Source: Tumebacillus avium
GTDB taxonomy: Bacteria > Bacillota > Bacilli > Tumebacillales > Tumebacillaceae
Direction: 5' to 3'
NCBI RefSeq assembly: GCF_002162355.1
Contig: NZ_CP021434.1
Location: 3,526,001 to 3,590,000 of the forward strand
Length of the DNA: 64,000 bases
The notes under the pieces are model-generated. The model made no database searches and was not told the DNA's origin. It worked only from the letters and a program-made list of their open reading frames with translations. The translations under genes were made by a program, and so were the position numbers. The first letter of the stretch is position 1; each line of letters starts with the position of its first letter. Shown piece after piece: positions 49,052-58,249 of this stretch.

Positions 49052-49963
49052 ATGGAGATCAGGCAGTTGAACACGTTTAAAGTGGTGGCGGAAGTGCGCG
49101 GCTTTACGAAAGCGGCCGAGCAGCTCGGCTATGCGCAGTCGAGCGTGACGGCGCAGATTCAGGCGCTGGAAGAGGAGCTGGGCACGCCGCTGTTTGACCG
49201 GCTGGGCAAGAAGATCATGCTGACCGACGCCGGAGAGCGGCTCTTGCCGTTTGCGACGGAGATGCTGCGGATGCACAACGCGGCCAAAGAAGCGCTGCAA
49301 AGCGATGCGACGCCGTCCGGGACGCTGACGATTGGCGCGCCGGAGTCGCTGGCGGCGTACCGTCTGCCGGAGATCGTGCGGGAGTATCGGCGACTCTATC
49401 CACAGGTGAAGATCGTGCTTCGTCCGGGCGTGTGTTATGAATTGCGGCAGCAGGTGCGGTCGGGGCAGCTCGATTTTGCCTTTTTGCTGGAACCGCCGGG
49501 TGAAGCGACCGATCTGCATTTGGAAACTCTGGTCGTGGAACAGATGGCATTGATCGCGCCGCTCGACCATCCTTTTGCAGCAAAAGAGCGGGTGCAGCCG
49601 CAGGATCTGGTGCAGGAGTCGATCTTGCACACCGAGCCCGGCTGCAGCTATCGCGGGCTGTTCGAGCAGCATTTGCAGCGCCATGGAGTGGTGCCGGCGA
49701 ATTCGCTGGAATTTTGGAACATCGAAGCGATCAAAAACTGCGTGATGGCCGGGCTTGGCATCTCCTTTCTGCCTTTCATCGCGGTGGAGTCGGAACTGCG
49801 TGAAGGCAAACTGGCGGCGCTGTCGTGGGACGATGCGGCGACCCGTGTCGCGACACAGCTGATCCATCACAAAAGCAAATGGCTGGCTCCGGCGCACAGC
49901 GAATTCCTGCGCCTCGTCCGCGAGCACGCGAAGAAATGGAAGGAGCGCACATCCGCTCCGTGA
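49052..49963 (+). CDS. LysR-family transcriptional regulator
   Basis: 303 aa. N-terminal winged HTH (MEIRQLNTFKVVAEVRGFTKAAEQL...SSVTAQIQALEEELG) and a C-terminal periplasmic-binding-like effector domain. SD GGGGCGG-type before ATG. Divergent from the YjeH-like exporter, which it probably activates in response to an amino acid (inference). Confidence 0.93.
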   Translation: MEIRQLNTFKVVAEVRGFTKAAEQLGYAQSSVTAQIQALEEELGTPLFDRLGKKIMLTDAGERLLPFATEMLRMHNAAKEALQSDATPSGTLTIGAPESLAAYRLPEIVREYRRLYPQVKIVLRPGVCYELRQQVRSGQLDFAFLLEPPGEATDLHLETLVVEQMALIAPLDHPFAAKERVQPQDLVQESILHTEPGCSYRGLFEQHLQRHGVVPANSLEFWNIEAIKNCVMAGLGISFLPFIAVESELREGKLAALSWDDAATRVATQLIHHKSKWLAPAHSEFLRLVREHAKKWKERTSAP

Positions 49964-50000
49964 TCGACGCGCACCCGCAAACAGAAGGAGGAACTCCTGC

Positions 50001-50474
50001 ATGACGATCAAAGTCCAAGTCTCCTGCATCGCGATACGAGACAACCACATCGCCTTGATCAAAAAAATCAACAACCCTGAGCAGGCGACCTACCAAAAAC
50101 TCATCCCGCCCGGCGGTCATGTCGAGCTGCGCGAAACGCTGGAAGAAGCCTGCATCCGCGAGATGCGGGAAGAGACCGGCCTCACCGTGCAAAATCTGGA
50201 GCTGCGCGGCGTCGTCACTTTCATCGGCCATGGCCCCGGCTACCACTCCGTGTGCTTTTATTTCGTTAGCCGTGACGTGACCGGAGAGCTCCTAACTAAC
50301 GAGCCCGACATCCTCATCCCGTCTTGGGTGGACCTCGCCACGTACCAAACCAACCCGGACATCCCCGACTACCACCGCGCCTTCCTCCGGCACTTCCTTG
50401 AAACGGACGCCATGCTCAACGCCCGCGTGGAATGGCTGCTCCCCGACAACCGCCTCGTCTGGTCGATCCAATAA
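50001..50474 (+). CDS. Nudix hydrolase
   Basis: 157 aa, SD GGAGG. Complete Nudix box GX5EX7REUXEEXGU in GGHVELRETLEEACIREMREETGL (about 36-59, listed from two overlapping parts: GGHVELRETLEEA and REMREETGL). Substrate unknown; local composition is somewhat richer in C than its neighbours. Confidence 0.9.
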   Translation: MTIKVQVSCIAIRDNHIALIKKINNPEQATYQKLIPPGGHVELRETLEEACIREMREETGLTVQNLELRGVVTFIGHGPGYHSVCFYFVSRDVTGELLTNEPDILIPSWVDLATYQTNPDIPDYHRAFLRHFLETDAMLNARVEWLLPDNRLVWSIQ

Positions 50475-50504
50475 AAAATACCCCGCTCTTATCGCGGGGT
50501 ATTT
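50475..50504. terminator. Bidirectional terminator between Nudix and CobW-family genes
   Basis: AAATACCCCGC/GCGGGGTATTT stem, 8-nt loop; contains the stop codon of the minus-strand gene. Confidence 0.85.
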
Positions 50505-51490
50505 GCCACTTCACACGCTTTCAATTTCCGAAGCAACTCGCGTTCGTCCAGCCCTTCCCCGATCAGCACGGCAAAAGCGGGCACCTCGCCGTCTGCAGGC
50601 GCAGTCATCGGCGCATAAGGCGTAAAGTGGAAGAGATACATCCGCCCGTTCTCCGCATCGCGGTAGAAGCCTTTCCCCCGCGCCACGCTCTCCGGCAGTC
50701 CGTACAAAAATTCATAGAGCCGGTCCGCATCCACTCCTGCTGCAAACTCATAATGCAGCGTCTGCAAGCCGCCAAAACTCGTCTTCTCCGCCACGCGCAC
50801 TTCTGGCTTTACCTTTGATACCGTCTGCCGCATCTTAATCCGCTTCGGCCTGGCCGCAGCAGTTGCACCCGACACCCCGGCCCGCACTGCCAAGAGCGCC
50901 TCTGCATCGACTTGCCCGTTCACGACCCGCAACAGCGGAGACACAGGGTTGTGCTGGCGCAGCGCCCCTTCCAGCGCAAACCGCCGGTCCGGCTGGATCA
51001 GGTCGGTCTTGGTGACGAGCAGCACATCGGCATGCATCACCTGCTGCACCATCGTCTGCTGAAGCGGCGTCTGCTCAAACAGGGGCGGCAGTTGCAGCGG
51101 AAAACGCGTCGCATCCACACAGGAATACACGCCGGCGATCCGCACTTCGTCTTTCAAAGGGGGATCGAGCAGCGAATCGACGATCTCCAATGGCAAGGCC
51201 ACCCCTGACGCCTCCAGAAAAATCAGATCGGGGCGATGCTCCTCGACCAACTGCATCATCGCGCCGGTCAAACTGCCTTTTACCGTGCAGCAGACACAGC
51301 CTTCGATCAGATCGACCGTCGGCACGGCCGCCCCTTGCAGGAGCAGGGTATCCACGCTCTGTTTGCCAAATTCGTTCATCAGCACGGCCGGCTTGTTCCC
51401 CTGCGCTTTCACCGCCTGGAGCAGCGTTTTTAAAATTGTCGTCTTCCCGCTCCCGAGAAAACCTGTCAACAGATAGACCGGTATTTGCAT
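50489..51490 (-). CDS. CobW/ZNG1-family metallochaperone GTPase
   Basis: 333 aa from ATG 51490 (SD GGAGG 10 nt upstream); TTG 51496 with 4-nt spacing is possible. G3E GTPase: Walker A GFLGSGKTT, the metal-binding GCVCC motif, SGVALP, base-specificity TKTD, then a C-terminal CobW_C domain with a short linker. Family members deliver zinc or cobalt to target enzymes. No Zur box was recognised upstream. Confidence 0.92.
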   Translation of the reverse strand: MQIPVYLLTGFLGSGKTTILKTLLQAVKAQGNKPAVLMNEFGKQSVDTLLLQGAAVPTVDLIEGCVCCTVKGSLTGAMMQLVEEHRPDLIFLEASGVALPLEIVDSLLDPPLKDEVRIAGVYSCVDATRFPLQLPPLFEQTPLQQTMVQQVMHADVLLVTKTDLIQPDRRFALEGALRQHNPVSPLLRVVNGQVDAEALLAVRAGVSGATAAARPKRIKMRQTVSKVKPEVRVAEKTSFGGLQTLHYEFAAGVDADRLYEFLYGLPESVARGKGFYRDAENGRMYLFHFTPYAPMTAPADGEVPAFAVLIGEGLDERELLRKLKACEVANTPR

Positions 51491-51816
51491 ATCCAAACGA
51501 CCTCCACGCCAAAATTCAATGCCCTAACCCTAGCGAACCCGTCCTGTTGTTGTCAAGTGTCAAGATTTCAAAGCGGGCGAATACACCTAATAGGGAAGGT
51601 TTTGCTGAAATCGAGGATGGGCGATTCTACCTGCACACATCGCCTACCCGCTCCATACGATATAGGGACAGTTGACCCACATTTTGTTAGCAGATAGCAG
51701 GAATGCAGCAGCCACCGTGACAGATGCACCAACGGCAGATGTCCCGCATAGAAATGGTATCACGTCTTGCCATCCAATGGCCTGCATCAACCTGAACTGA
51801 AAGAGGAGGTAGCTAG
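51491..51816. other. 326-bp intergenic region upstream of cotE
   Basis: No convincing gene. The only structure I can support is a sigma-K-like promoter for cotE at 51635-51662, then a leader of about 150 nt ending in the SD GAGGAGG. Composition is AT-richer than the coding neighbours. Confidence 0.6.
51635..51662 (+). promoter_or_regulatory. Sigma-K-type promoter candidate for cotE
   Basis: AC (51635-51636), 17-bp spacer, CATACGATA (51654-51662). Same geometry as the candidates before dpaA and the 65-aa/kinase pair. B. subtilis cotE has sigma-E and sigma-K promoters. Confidence 0.45.
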
Positions 51817-52353
51817 ATGGCACGCACAGACAAAGAATACCGCGCCCGGGAAATTATCACCAACGCGGTCTGCGGCACTGGCAGCAAGTACTCGCAGACC
51901 ACCTACACGATTCGTCCGGCGAACCGCCCGACGACCATCGGGGGCTGCTGGGTGATGAACCACTCCTACGAAGCGGAACTGGTCGGCGACGTCGTGGAAG
52001 TACACGGCCGTTTTGACGTGAACGTCTGGTATTCGTACCAAGGCAACTCGGAGACGGCGGTTGCGAAAGACACCGTTACCTATACCGAAACGATTCCGCT
52101 GCGCGAACTCGACCCGCACTGCGCCCGCGACAACATCAAAGTCTCCGTGAAAGTGCTGCAACAGCCGAACTGCCTCGATGCAACGGTTGTAGACAGCGGC
52201 CACGAGATTTTGGTCCGCGTAGAAAAAGAGCTGGCAACCGAAATCGTCGGCGAAACGAAAGTGTGGGTGCTCACCATCGACCAACCGCACTACAAGGATG
52301 ACGAAGACATCGAAGATGAAGTCTTCGAAGACGACGACGATTTTGAAGATTAA
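51817..52353 (+). CDS. cotE: Outer spore coat morphogenetic protein CotE
   Basis: 178 aa, SD AGGAGG. Scaffold for outer-coat assembly on the mother-cell side of the forespore. Conserved CotE stretches: YRAREIITNAVCG, VNVWYSYQGN, VLQQPNCLDATV, VVGETKVW-type block near 145-152. The C-terminus is a strongly acidic Asp/Glu tail. It precedes five ATP-grasp/amidoligase genes, separated only by a terminator and 20 nt. Confidence 0.96.
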   Translation: MARTDKEYRAREIITNAVCGTGSKYSQTTYTIRPANRPTTIGGCWVMNHSYEAELVGDVVEVHGRFDVNVWYSYQGNSETAVAKDTVTYTETIPLRELDPHCARDNIKVSVKVLQQPNCLDATVVDSGHEILVRVEKELATEIVGETKVWVLTIDQPHYKDDEDIEDEVFEDDDDFED

Positions 52354-52382
52354 AGGCTGAGGGCTGCCCTCAGCCTTTTTTC
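52354..52382 (+). terminator. Intrinsic terminator after cotE
   Basis: AGGCTGAGGG/CCCTCAGCCT stem, CTG loop, T6. It lies about 20 nt before the next start, so the downstream cluster needs read-through or an unseen internal promoter. Confidence 0.88.
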
Positions 52383-52403
52383 TTTCAGGAAAGGAGCCAT
52401 CGT

Positions 52404-53768
52404 ATGAAAGGCATCTGCGAGATTCAAAACTGGCCCGGCAGCGATGAATTTGTTGTCACGCTGCCCGGAGAGTGGCAGCCGCATCTCGCCGCATCGAAAC
52501 AGCATGACAAAGTGCTCCTGCGCGCAGGCAACCGCAAAGCGGCCGCACATGTGGTCTACACGGACGAAGAAGAGGTGCAGATGACGCAAGCGCTGCGCAA
52601 AGAGCTGTGTCTGCCGCTGGGCAGGATTGCGATGAAGACGGTGGACGGCGAGCTGTGCTTCGGCCCGTTTCTCGGCCTGTACGCGCTGCCTGCGAAAACA
52701 CCGGGCAAGCCGTTTGGCGAACTGACCTCTGTGTTTCAGGATATGATGCCGCTCGCCCAGCAGGCCGGCGTCGCCTTGTACGTCTTTGTCCCTGGCGAGA
52801 TCAACTGGAGCGACGGAGTGGCGCACTGCTACGTCTACAAAACCCGCGAGAAGCACTGGGTGCGGACAAAACGCCCGTTGCCCGACCTCGTCATGCCCAA
52901 GATCATGGGCCAGCCCCCGCAGTGGCGCGACCGGATGCGCCAGGACCTGTGGCAGATGCAAAGGAAAGTCCCCTACGGCCACTTCAGCAACGCCACCGGA
53001 CACAAATGGGACGTCCACCGCACGCTGGAAGCCAGTGAGGCGACACGCCGCTATCTGCCGGAGACGCGCTTCGTCAAAACCCCGCAGGACATCGACGAAC
53101 TGCTGGAGCGCCACCGCAACATCTATGTGAAGCCAAGCTACGGCACCCAGGGCAAAAGCATCTACCGCCTGACCATGCAGGAACAGGGGCGGGGCGTCCG
53201 CGTCCAATACACGCAAAACGGGCGCACGATGACCCGCCGGCTGCAGCGTCCGGGAAAAGGCTGGAGCGGATTTTTGCAAAAACGCTTTTGTGCCGGGCGG
53301 TCTTATCTGGCCCAGCAAGGGATCGACCTGCTCGCCGACCGGGGCGTGCGGCCCGTCGACTTCCGCTGGCTGATGCAAAAGGACGGGCAGAACAGTTGGC
53401 ACGTCACCGCCCGCATCGCCCGTGTTGCCGGGTCGGGATCGATCACCACCAACCTGCACACCGGCGGCCGAGCGGTGCTCGCCGACGACTTGCTCCGCGA
53501 GAACGGCTTTGGAGACAGCGCGGTGCGCAGCCGTCTGCTCAGCCAACTGGACGAAGCGGCCGAGCACATCTGCCGCGTGTTGGAAGCGAAGGCAGGAAAG
53601 ATCGGCGAGCTCGGAATCGATTTTGGCGTCACGGCGGAAGGCAAGATCTATCTGATCGAAGTCAACCCGCGCCCGGGCAGGCAGATGCTCAAACAGACCT
53701 CGCTTGAGGTACGTGCGTTGTCACTCTTGCGCAATCTTGAATATGCTAAGTACACAACAGGTTTCTGA
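52404..53768 (+). CDS. YheC/YheD-type ATP-grasp spore coat protein 1
   Basis: 454 aa, SD AAAGGAG. Related to B. subtilis YheC/YheD endospore coat-associated proteins. N-terminal domain (1-190), then ATP-grasp: nucleotide-binding KPSYGTQGKSI (243-253), RPVDFR (316-321), TTNLHTGG, GELGIDFG (401-408) and metal-binding EVNPRPG (419-425). All key ATP-grasp residues are present, so a ligase reaction on a carboxylate is plausible; substrate unknown. First of five collinear genes. Confidence 0.88.
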   Translation: MKGICEIQNWPGSDEFVVTLPGEWQPHLAASKQHDKVLLRAGNRKAAAHVVYTDEEEVQMTQALRKELCLPLGRIAMKTVDGELCFGPFLGLYALPAKTPGKPFGELTSVFQDMMPLAQQAGVALYVFVPGEINWSDGVAHCYVYKTREKHWVRTKRPLPDLVMPKIMGQPPQWRDRMRQDLWQMQRKVPYGHFSNATGHKWDVHRTLEASEATRRYLPETRFVKTPQDIDELLERHRNIYVKPSYGTQGKSIYRLTMQEQGRGVRVQYTQNGRTMTRRLQRPGKGWSGFLQKRFCAGRSYLAQQGIDLLADRGVRPVDFRWLMQKDGQNSWHVTARIARVAGSGSITTNLHTGGRAVLADDLLRENGFGDSAVRSRLLSQLDEAAEHICRVLEAKAGKIGELGIDFGVTAEGKIYLIEVNPRPGRQMLKQTSLEVRALSLLRNLEYAKYTTGF

Positions 53769-53797
53769 CTATCCACAACGAGAGGAGGGACGGGGTC

Positions 53798-55174
53798 ATG
53801 GCGAGTTCGAAAGCGATTCGTATCGAGCCCTCTTCTCTCGCGCACGGCTATGTGATGGCATTGCCGCGCGGTTATCTCAAAGACTTATCGCTCGCTCCGG
53901 GCGACCATCGGCTGTTTTTTGGAGCCAAACAAGCCCTCATCAAACTGCGCCCGTCGGAGAAAGGCGCAGCGGACACCGCTTTTTTGAGCGGGGAACTGCT
54001 CCGCGAGCTGCATCTGCCCACCGGGATCAAACTCATGCTGCACAAGACGGGAGACGGGCTGCGCTTTGGCTTTTTGCTTGGCATCTTGGCCAATGTGAAA
54101 ACGGCGAACGGCCAGCTCACCGGCCAGCAGAAGCAGGTGTTTAAAAATTTGCTGGACGCGGCTGCCGGGGAGAAGATGTACGGCTATGTGTTTTCCGTGG
54201 CCGACATCGACTGGGAAGAGCGCACGGTGACCGGATACCGCCTGGAAGGCAAAGCAGGCTGGGCGAAACGGCGGCTACCGCTGCCCGACGCGGTCTATGA
54301 TCAGATCATCTCGCGCGCCTACATCAACAAAAGCGATGTGGCTGAAGCGCGGGAAAAGCTGAAAGGGCTGCTCGGCAAGCGCTTTTTCAACCCCGGCTAT
54401 TTTGACAAATGGCAGGTTCACCAGTGGCTGCACGGCGACCGGCGCACGATGGAGCACGTGCCGGACGCGGTCTGTTTCGAAAGCGTGGAGCAGGCCGCCC
54501 CGTTTCTGTATCAGCATCCCGATGTGTACTTGAAGCCGGTGCACGGCTCACTTGGCATCGGGATCATCCGGGCCCGGCGCCGCCCCGACGGGCGGGTGTT
54601 TTACCAGATCAAAAAACAAGACGGCAGCCTGCGCCAGGAGTACGCCGGTTCCGTCTCGGTCTTTCTGAAAAAGTTTCAAAAGCGCCTGAAAAACGGCCCT
54701 TATCTGCTCCAGCGCACCTTGCGGCTGAAAAGCTGGCAAGGCCGCCCGTTCGACATCCGCATTCTGCTGCAAAAAGACGGCGCGGGCGTCTGGAACCGCA
54801 CCAAGATGTTCTGCCGCATCGCGCAGCAGGGCCAGATCACGTCCAACCTCTCCACCGGCGGCGACGCGCTTGCCGTCAAGCAACTGCTCCAAGAGATGTA
54901 CGACGACAAAAAAGTCAGGCGCATCATGCAGCAACTGCGCGACATCTCCGATGCGGTGCCGCAGGTGATCGAGCAGGAGAACAGCGGCACGATCGGCGAG
55001 CTTGGCCTTGATCTGGGGCTGGATGAGAGCGGGAACATCTGGGTGATCGAAGTGAACGCCAAACCGTGGAAAAAGCCGAATGTCGAGGAAGGGGAATGGC
55101 GCGACCTCGCCTTGCTCGCGTTTGTGCGCCCGGTGCAATATGCGAAGTACTTATGCGAAACAGATCTCAGATAA
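53798..55174 (+). CDS. YheC/YheD-type ATP-grasp spore coat protein 2
   Basis: 458 aa, SD GAGGAGGG. Same architecture as the preceding gene: KPVHGSLGIGI (246-256), RPFDIR (316-321), TSNLSTGG, GELGLDLG (400-407), EVNAKP (418-423). Paralogous but divergent in the N-terminal roughly 190 residues, suggesting a different partner or substrate. Predicted active ATP-grasp. Confidence 0.88.
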   Translation: MASSKAIRIEPSSLAHGYVMALPRGYLKDLSLAPGDHRLFFGAKQALIKLRPSEKGAADTAFLSGELLRELHLPTGIKLMLHKTGDGLRFGFLLGILANVKTANGQLTGQQKQVFKNLLDAAAGEKMYGYVFSVADIDWEERTVTGYRLEGKAGWAKRRLPLPDAVYDQIISRAYINKSDVAEAREKLKGLLGKRFFNPGYFDKWQVHQWLHGDRRTMEHVPDAVCFESVEQAAPFLYQHPDVYLKPVHGSLGIGIIRARRRPDGRVFYQIKKQDGSLRQEYAGSVSVFLKKFQKRLKNGPYLLQRTLRLKSWQGRPFDIRILLQKDGAGVWNRTKMFCRIAQQGQITSNLSTGGDALAVKQLLQEMYDDKKVRRIMQQLRDISDAVPQVIEQENSGTIGELGLDLGLDESGNIWVIEVNAKPWKKPNVEEGEWRDLALLAFVRPVQYAKYLCETDLR

Positions 55175-55195
55175 TCTCGGAAAGGAGACATGGCT

Positions 55196-56731
55196 ATGGG
55201 TTACGTGCTGTTGCATTCTGGGCAGACCTCCGCAAAACGATTGCTTAGGCGCGTACAAGAGTGCATAGGCGTGGAAAGTGTAAACCCGGTGGCCAGTCAG
55301 GATGTGATGATTCGCTGGGGCACGCTCACAGGGGACGACCGCGCCGCCTGGACGCTCAATCCCCGGCAAGCGATCGAAAACTCGATCAACCGCACGCGGA
55401 TGCTGAGAATTCTGAAGCAAAACGGCGTCTATGCGCCGTCCCTTGCCTCTTCAGGCTTGGAGAAGCGTCCGGATATGGCGCGGGACGTGATGCTCGACTC
55501 CGGCAAACGGGTCAAAATCGTGCGTCACTACCGCGTGCCGATCTTCGATCTGCAGCCGCTCGCCGTGTTTCGCGCCGACAGCAAGTCGCTATGGCTGGAG
55601 AGCAACGTCTCCCAGGCGCAGGAGAAATTTCGGGAAGTGCCGCTGGATGAGGACGTGTATGCGGAGCGTGCCGTGCGCTTGTCGCTGCGGGCCTTGCATG
55701 CGCTGGGCCTTGATTTTGGCATGGTTTCGATCGGGATCACTTCGGCCGACCGCACGATCTGCCTCGATGTTACCGCCTCCCCGAAACTGAACGTCCGCCT
55801 GCTTGAGCTGTTTGAAGACGCGCTGCAAGCATTCATCACGCGCGACCGTTCGGAAGAGCGGCAATATGAACAGCATGGCAGAAATCCGCATCCTTTTCTG
55901 ATCGGCACCGATCTGGAGTTTATGCTGCGTTCGCCGCGCGGCAAGATGGTGCTCGCCTCCAAGTTCCTGCCGCGCAGCGGCCCGGTCGGCTGTGATGACC
56001 GCAGCTTGAATCTGGACGGGGAGAGATTCCCGCTCGCCGAGATTCGCCCGAGTCCGGCCCGCTCGCCGGGGGAACTGATGTCCAACATTCGCCGCACCCT
56101 GCAGGAAGCGGCCGGCCTGATCACGGCGAGAAATGTGCAGTGGGTCGCCGGGAGCATGCCGTTTCCGCGCTTTCCGATCGGCGGCCATGTGCATTTTTCC
56201 GATGTGAACTTTTCTTCCAGGCTGGTCAAAGCGCTCGACAACTATGTCGGCTTCCCGGTGATGATGATCGAAGCGGGGCAGACGGCGGTGAAGCGCCGGC
56301 CGAAGTACGGCTTTTTGGGCGATGTCCGCTTCAAAGACCACGGCGGTTTCGAATACCGCACGCCGGGCTCGTGGCTGGTATCGCCGGAGATCTCTGAAGC
56401 GGTGGTCTATCTGTCCTATCTGGTCGTGATGCACTATCGGGAGCTCGATGCGGACCTGTTTGTCAAACCGGGCATGCAGCGCCTGTTTTACCGCGCCTAC
56501 AAGCAGGAGCTCCGGCCGCATTTTGAGCGGATCTGGAAGAGCATCGAAGCGACATCTACCTACAAGCAGTACAAAAGTACTCTGGAGATCATCCCGGAGA
56601 TGGTGCGCCAAGGCATCGCATGGAATGAAGCGGCCGACCTCAGGCAGTCATGGGGCTTGCAGCAGCCGGCCGCGCCGCGACCCGTCGTCAGCGCACGCCG
56701 TGGACGAGGCGGCAGTCAATCGGCCAGGTAA
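55196..56731 (+). CDS. Degenerate ATP-grasp-like domain fused to phiEco32-type COOH-NH2 ligase
   Basis: 511 aa from ATG 55196 (SD AAAGGAG at 8 nt; ATG 55190 is only 2 nt from the SD). Residues 1-200 resemble the YheC/RimK ATP-grasp C-terminal part, but the EVNPRPG block has become CLDVTASP (189-196) and no KPxxGxxG loop is seen, so this half looks inactive. Residues 235-455 match the COOH-NH2 ligase (amidoligase, glutamine synthetase-like fold): GTDLEFML (237-244), GCDD, AEIRPSP (281-287), GGHVHFSD (329-336) and FEYRTPGSWL (385-394). Predicted to form an amide bond; substrate unknown. Confidence 0.78.
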   Translation: MGYVLLHSGQTSAKRLLRRVQECIGVESVNPVASQDVMIRWGTLTGDDRAAWTLNPRQAIENSINRTRMLRILKQNGVYAPSLASSGLEKRPDMARDVMLDSGKRVKIVRHYRVPIFDLQPLAVFRADSKSLWLESNVSQAQEKFREVPLDEDVYAERAVRLSLRALHALGLDFGMVSIGITSADRTICLDVTASPKLNVRLLELFEDALQAFITRDRSEERQYEQHGRNPHPFLIGTDLEFMLRSPRGKMVLASKFLPRSGPVGCDDRSLNLDGERFPLAEIRPSPARSPGELMSNIRRTLQEAAGLITARNVQWVAGSMPFPRFPIGGHVHFSDVNFSSRLVKALDNYVGFPVMMIEAGQTAVKRRPKYGFLGDVRFKDHGGFEYRTPGSWLVSPEISEAVVYLSYLVVMHYRELDADLFVKPGMQRLFYRAYKQELRPHFERIWKSIEATSTYKQYKSTLEIIPEMVRQGIAWNEAADLRQSWGLQQPAAPRPVVSARRGRGGSQSAR

Positions 56732-56764
56732 CCGTGAGCGACGGGTGCCTGGCCTTGTTGTTTG
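56722..56764 (+). terminator. Possible terminator or processing hairpin inside the coat cluster
   Basis: GGCCAGG...CCTGGCC hairpin overlapping the stop codon, then a T/G-rich stretch without a clean T run. Confidence 0.4.
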
Positions 56765-56845
56765 TCCAGAAAAAGGGGACCGGAGGAACCCGGCTGTCTT
56801 TTGCTTCATACAATACTAAATCATGAGCCAAGGGGAGGGGTATGA

Positions 56846-58249
56846 GTGAACCAACCCGGATCTTCCCTCATCCTCACAGCGCCCCGCAAGCAGCTGTCAG
56901 AATGGGGCTTGCGTGACGGCGCGAGCGTGCCGCTCGTCTGCGGCAGGCTGCAAGGGACGGTAAGCGTGAAGCAAAGCGCAAAACAGGAGCAGACCACGAC
57001 CCTGCGCTGGCCGGGCGGTGTGCTCCAGTTGCAGATACAGGGGCTGTCCGGTCAGATTCTCTATTCAAAAGAGGAAGGCTTTCGCATCGGGCCGGTCATC
57101 GGGATCATGACCACCGGCGTCCGGCGCGATCACAAAAAGCCGATCGGCGGGCGCACGTCGCTGCTCGGCGATTTCGTCCGCGCCTCCCGTGAACTGAACG
57201 TGCTGTGCTACGTGTTTAACGCGTCCGATGTCAATTTTGTAAGTGGCACCGTGCGCGGCGTGACTTTATCCGGCCCGCCGGGGCGCGAGACGTGGACATT
57301 TGCCCGCTTTCCGCTGCCGGAAGCGGTCTACAACCGCGTGCCGCACCGCCGGGCGGAGACGCTGCCCGACGTGAAGAAGTGCAAGGAGCAGTTTGAACGG
57401 ATGGGCGTGCCTTTGTTTAATGAGCGCTTTCTGAACAAAAACGAAATGTATCGCTGGCTGTCCGACGACAGACGCTCCGAGGCGTTTATCCCCGCCACCG
57501 ACCGCATGCGCTCGCCGGAAGCTTTGCAGCGCTTTATCCAGACACACAAGCTGATCTATCTGAAGCCGACCGGAGGAAGCCTGGGCATGGGCATCTACCA
57601 GGTCGAGCGCGACAAACAGAGCTATCTCGTGCGCTACAAGCGGGAAGGCCAGCATGTCACGACACGCTTTCTGACGGCCGACGCTTTGTTCCAGTTCGTC
57701 AAGCGGCGCAGTCATCCGAAGAGCACCTACCTGATGCAGCAAGGCATTCGCCTGAAGGAGTACGGGGGCCGCAAAACGGACTTCCGCGTCCATCTGCACA
57801 AAAACGGCCGCGGCGAATGGGAAGCGGCCGGCATCGGCGGCAAAGTGGCGGGCGCAGGCTCAGTCACCACGCACGTGCACAACGGCGGCAAGGTGGTCGA
57901 GGGCGACCGTGCACTTCGCGCCTGGTATGGCGAGCGCGCCGGGCAGATGCGCGAGCGGATGGTCGATGTGTCGATCCGTGTGGCCGATGTGATCCAAGGG
58001 CTGTTAAAAGGCGAGAGCGGCGAATTTGGCCTCGATGTCGGGCTCGATCAGGACGATCATGTCTGGGTGTTCGAAACGAACGCCAAGCCGGGACGCGCCA
58101 TCTTCCGCCATCCCGATCTGGTCGAGGCGGGCAAACGGTCGGCAAGGCTGGTGCTGGAATACGCCGCTTATCTGGTGAATTTTCCACTGCACAGAGGAGG
58201 GAGAGAGGATGAACCGCAAAGACATTATCCACATCGGAGTGCGCGCTGA
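56846..58249 (+). CDS. YheC/YheD-type ATP-grasp spore coat protein 3
   Basis: 467 aa, GTG start with SD GGGGAGG. ATP-grasp motifs: KPTGGSLGMGI (240-250), KTDFR (310-314), TTHVHNGG, GEFGLDVG (392-399), ETNAKPG (410-416). The C-terminus runs 41 nt into the next gene as an Arg/His/Glu-rich tail not seen in the other copies. Probably active; substrate unknown. Confidence 0.87.
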   Translation: MNQPGSSLILTAPRKQLSEWGLRDGASVPLVCGRLQGTVSVKQSAKQEQTTTLRWPGGVLQLQIQGLSGQILYSKEEGFRIGPVIGIMTTGVRRDHKKPIGGRTSLLGDFVRASRELNVLCYVFNASDVNFVSGTVRGVTLSGPPGRETWTFARFPLPEAVYNRVPHRRAETLPDVKKCKEQFERMGVPLFNERFLNKNEMYRWLSDDRRSEAFIPATDRMRSPEALQRFIQTHKLIYLKPTGGSLGMGIYQVERDKQSYLVRYKREGQHVTTRFLTADALFQFVKRRSHPKSTYLMQQGIRLKEYGGRKTDFRVHLHKNGRGEWEAAGIGGKVAGAGSVTTHVHNGGKVVEGDRALRAWYGERAGQMRERMVDVSIRVADVIQGLLKGESGEFGLDVGLDQDDHVWVFETNAKPGRAIFRHPDLVEAGKRSARLVLEYAAYLVNFPLHRGGREDEPQRHYPHRSAR

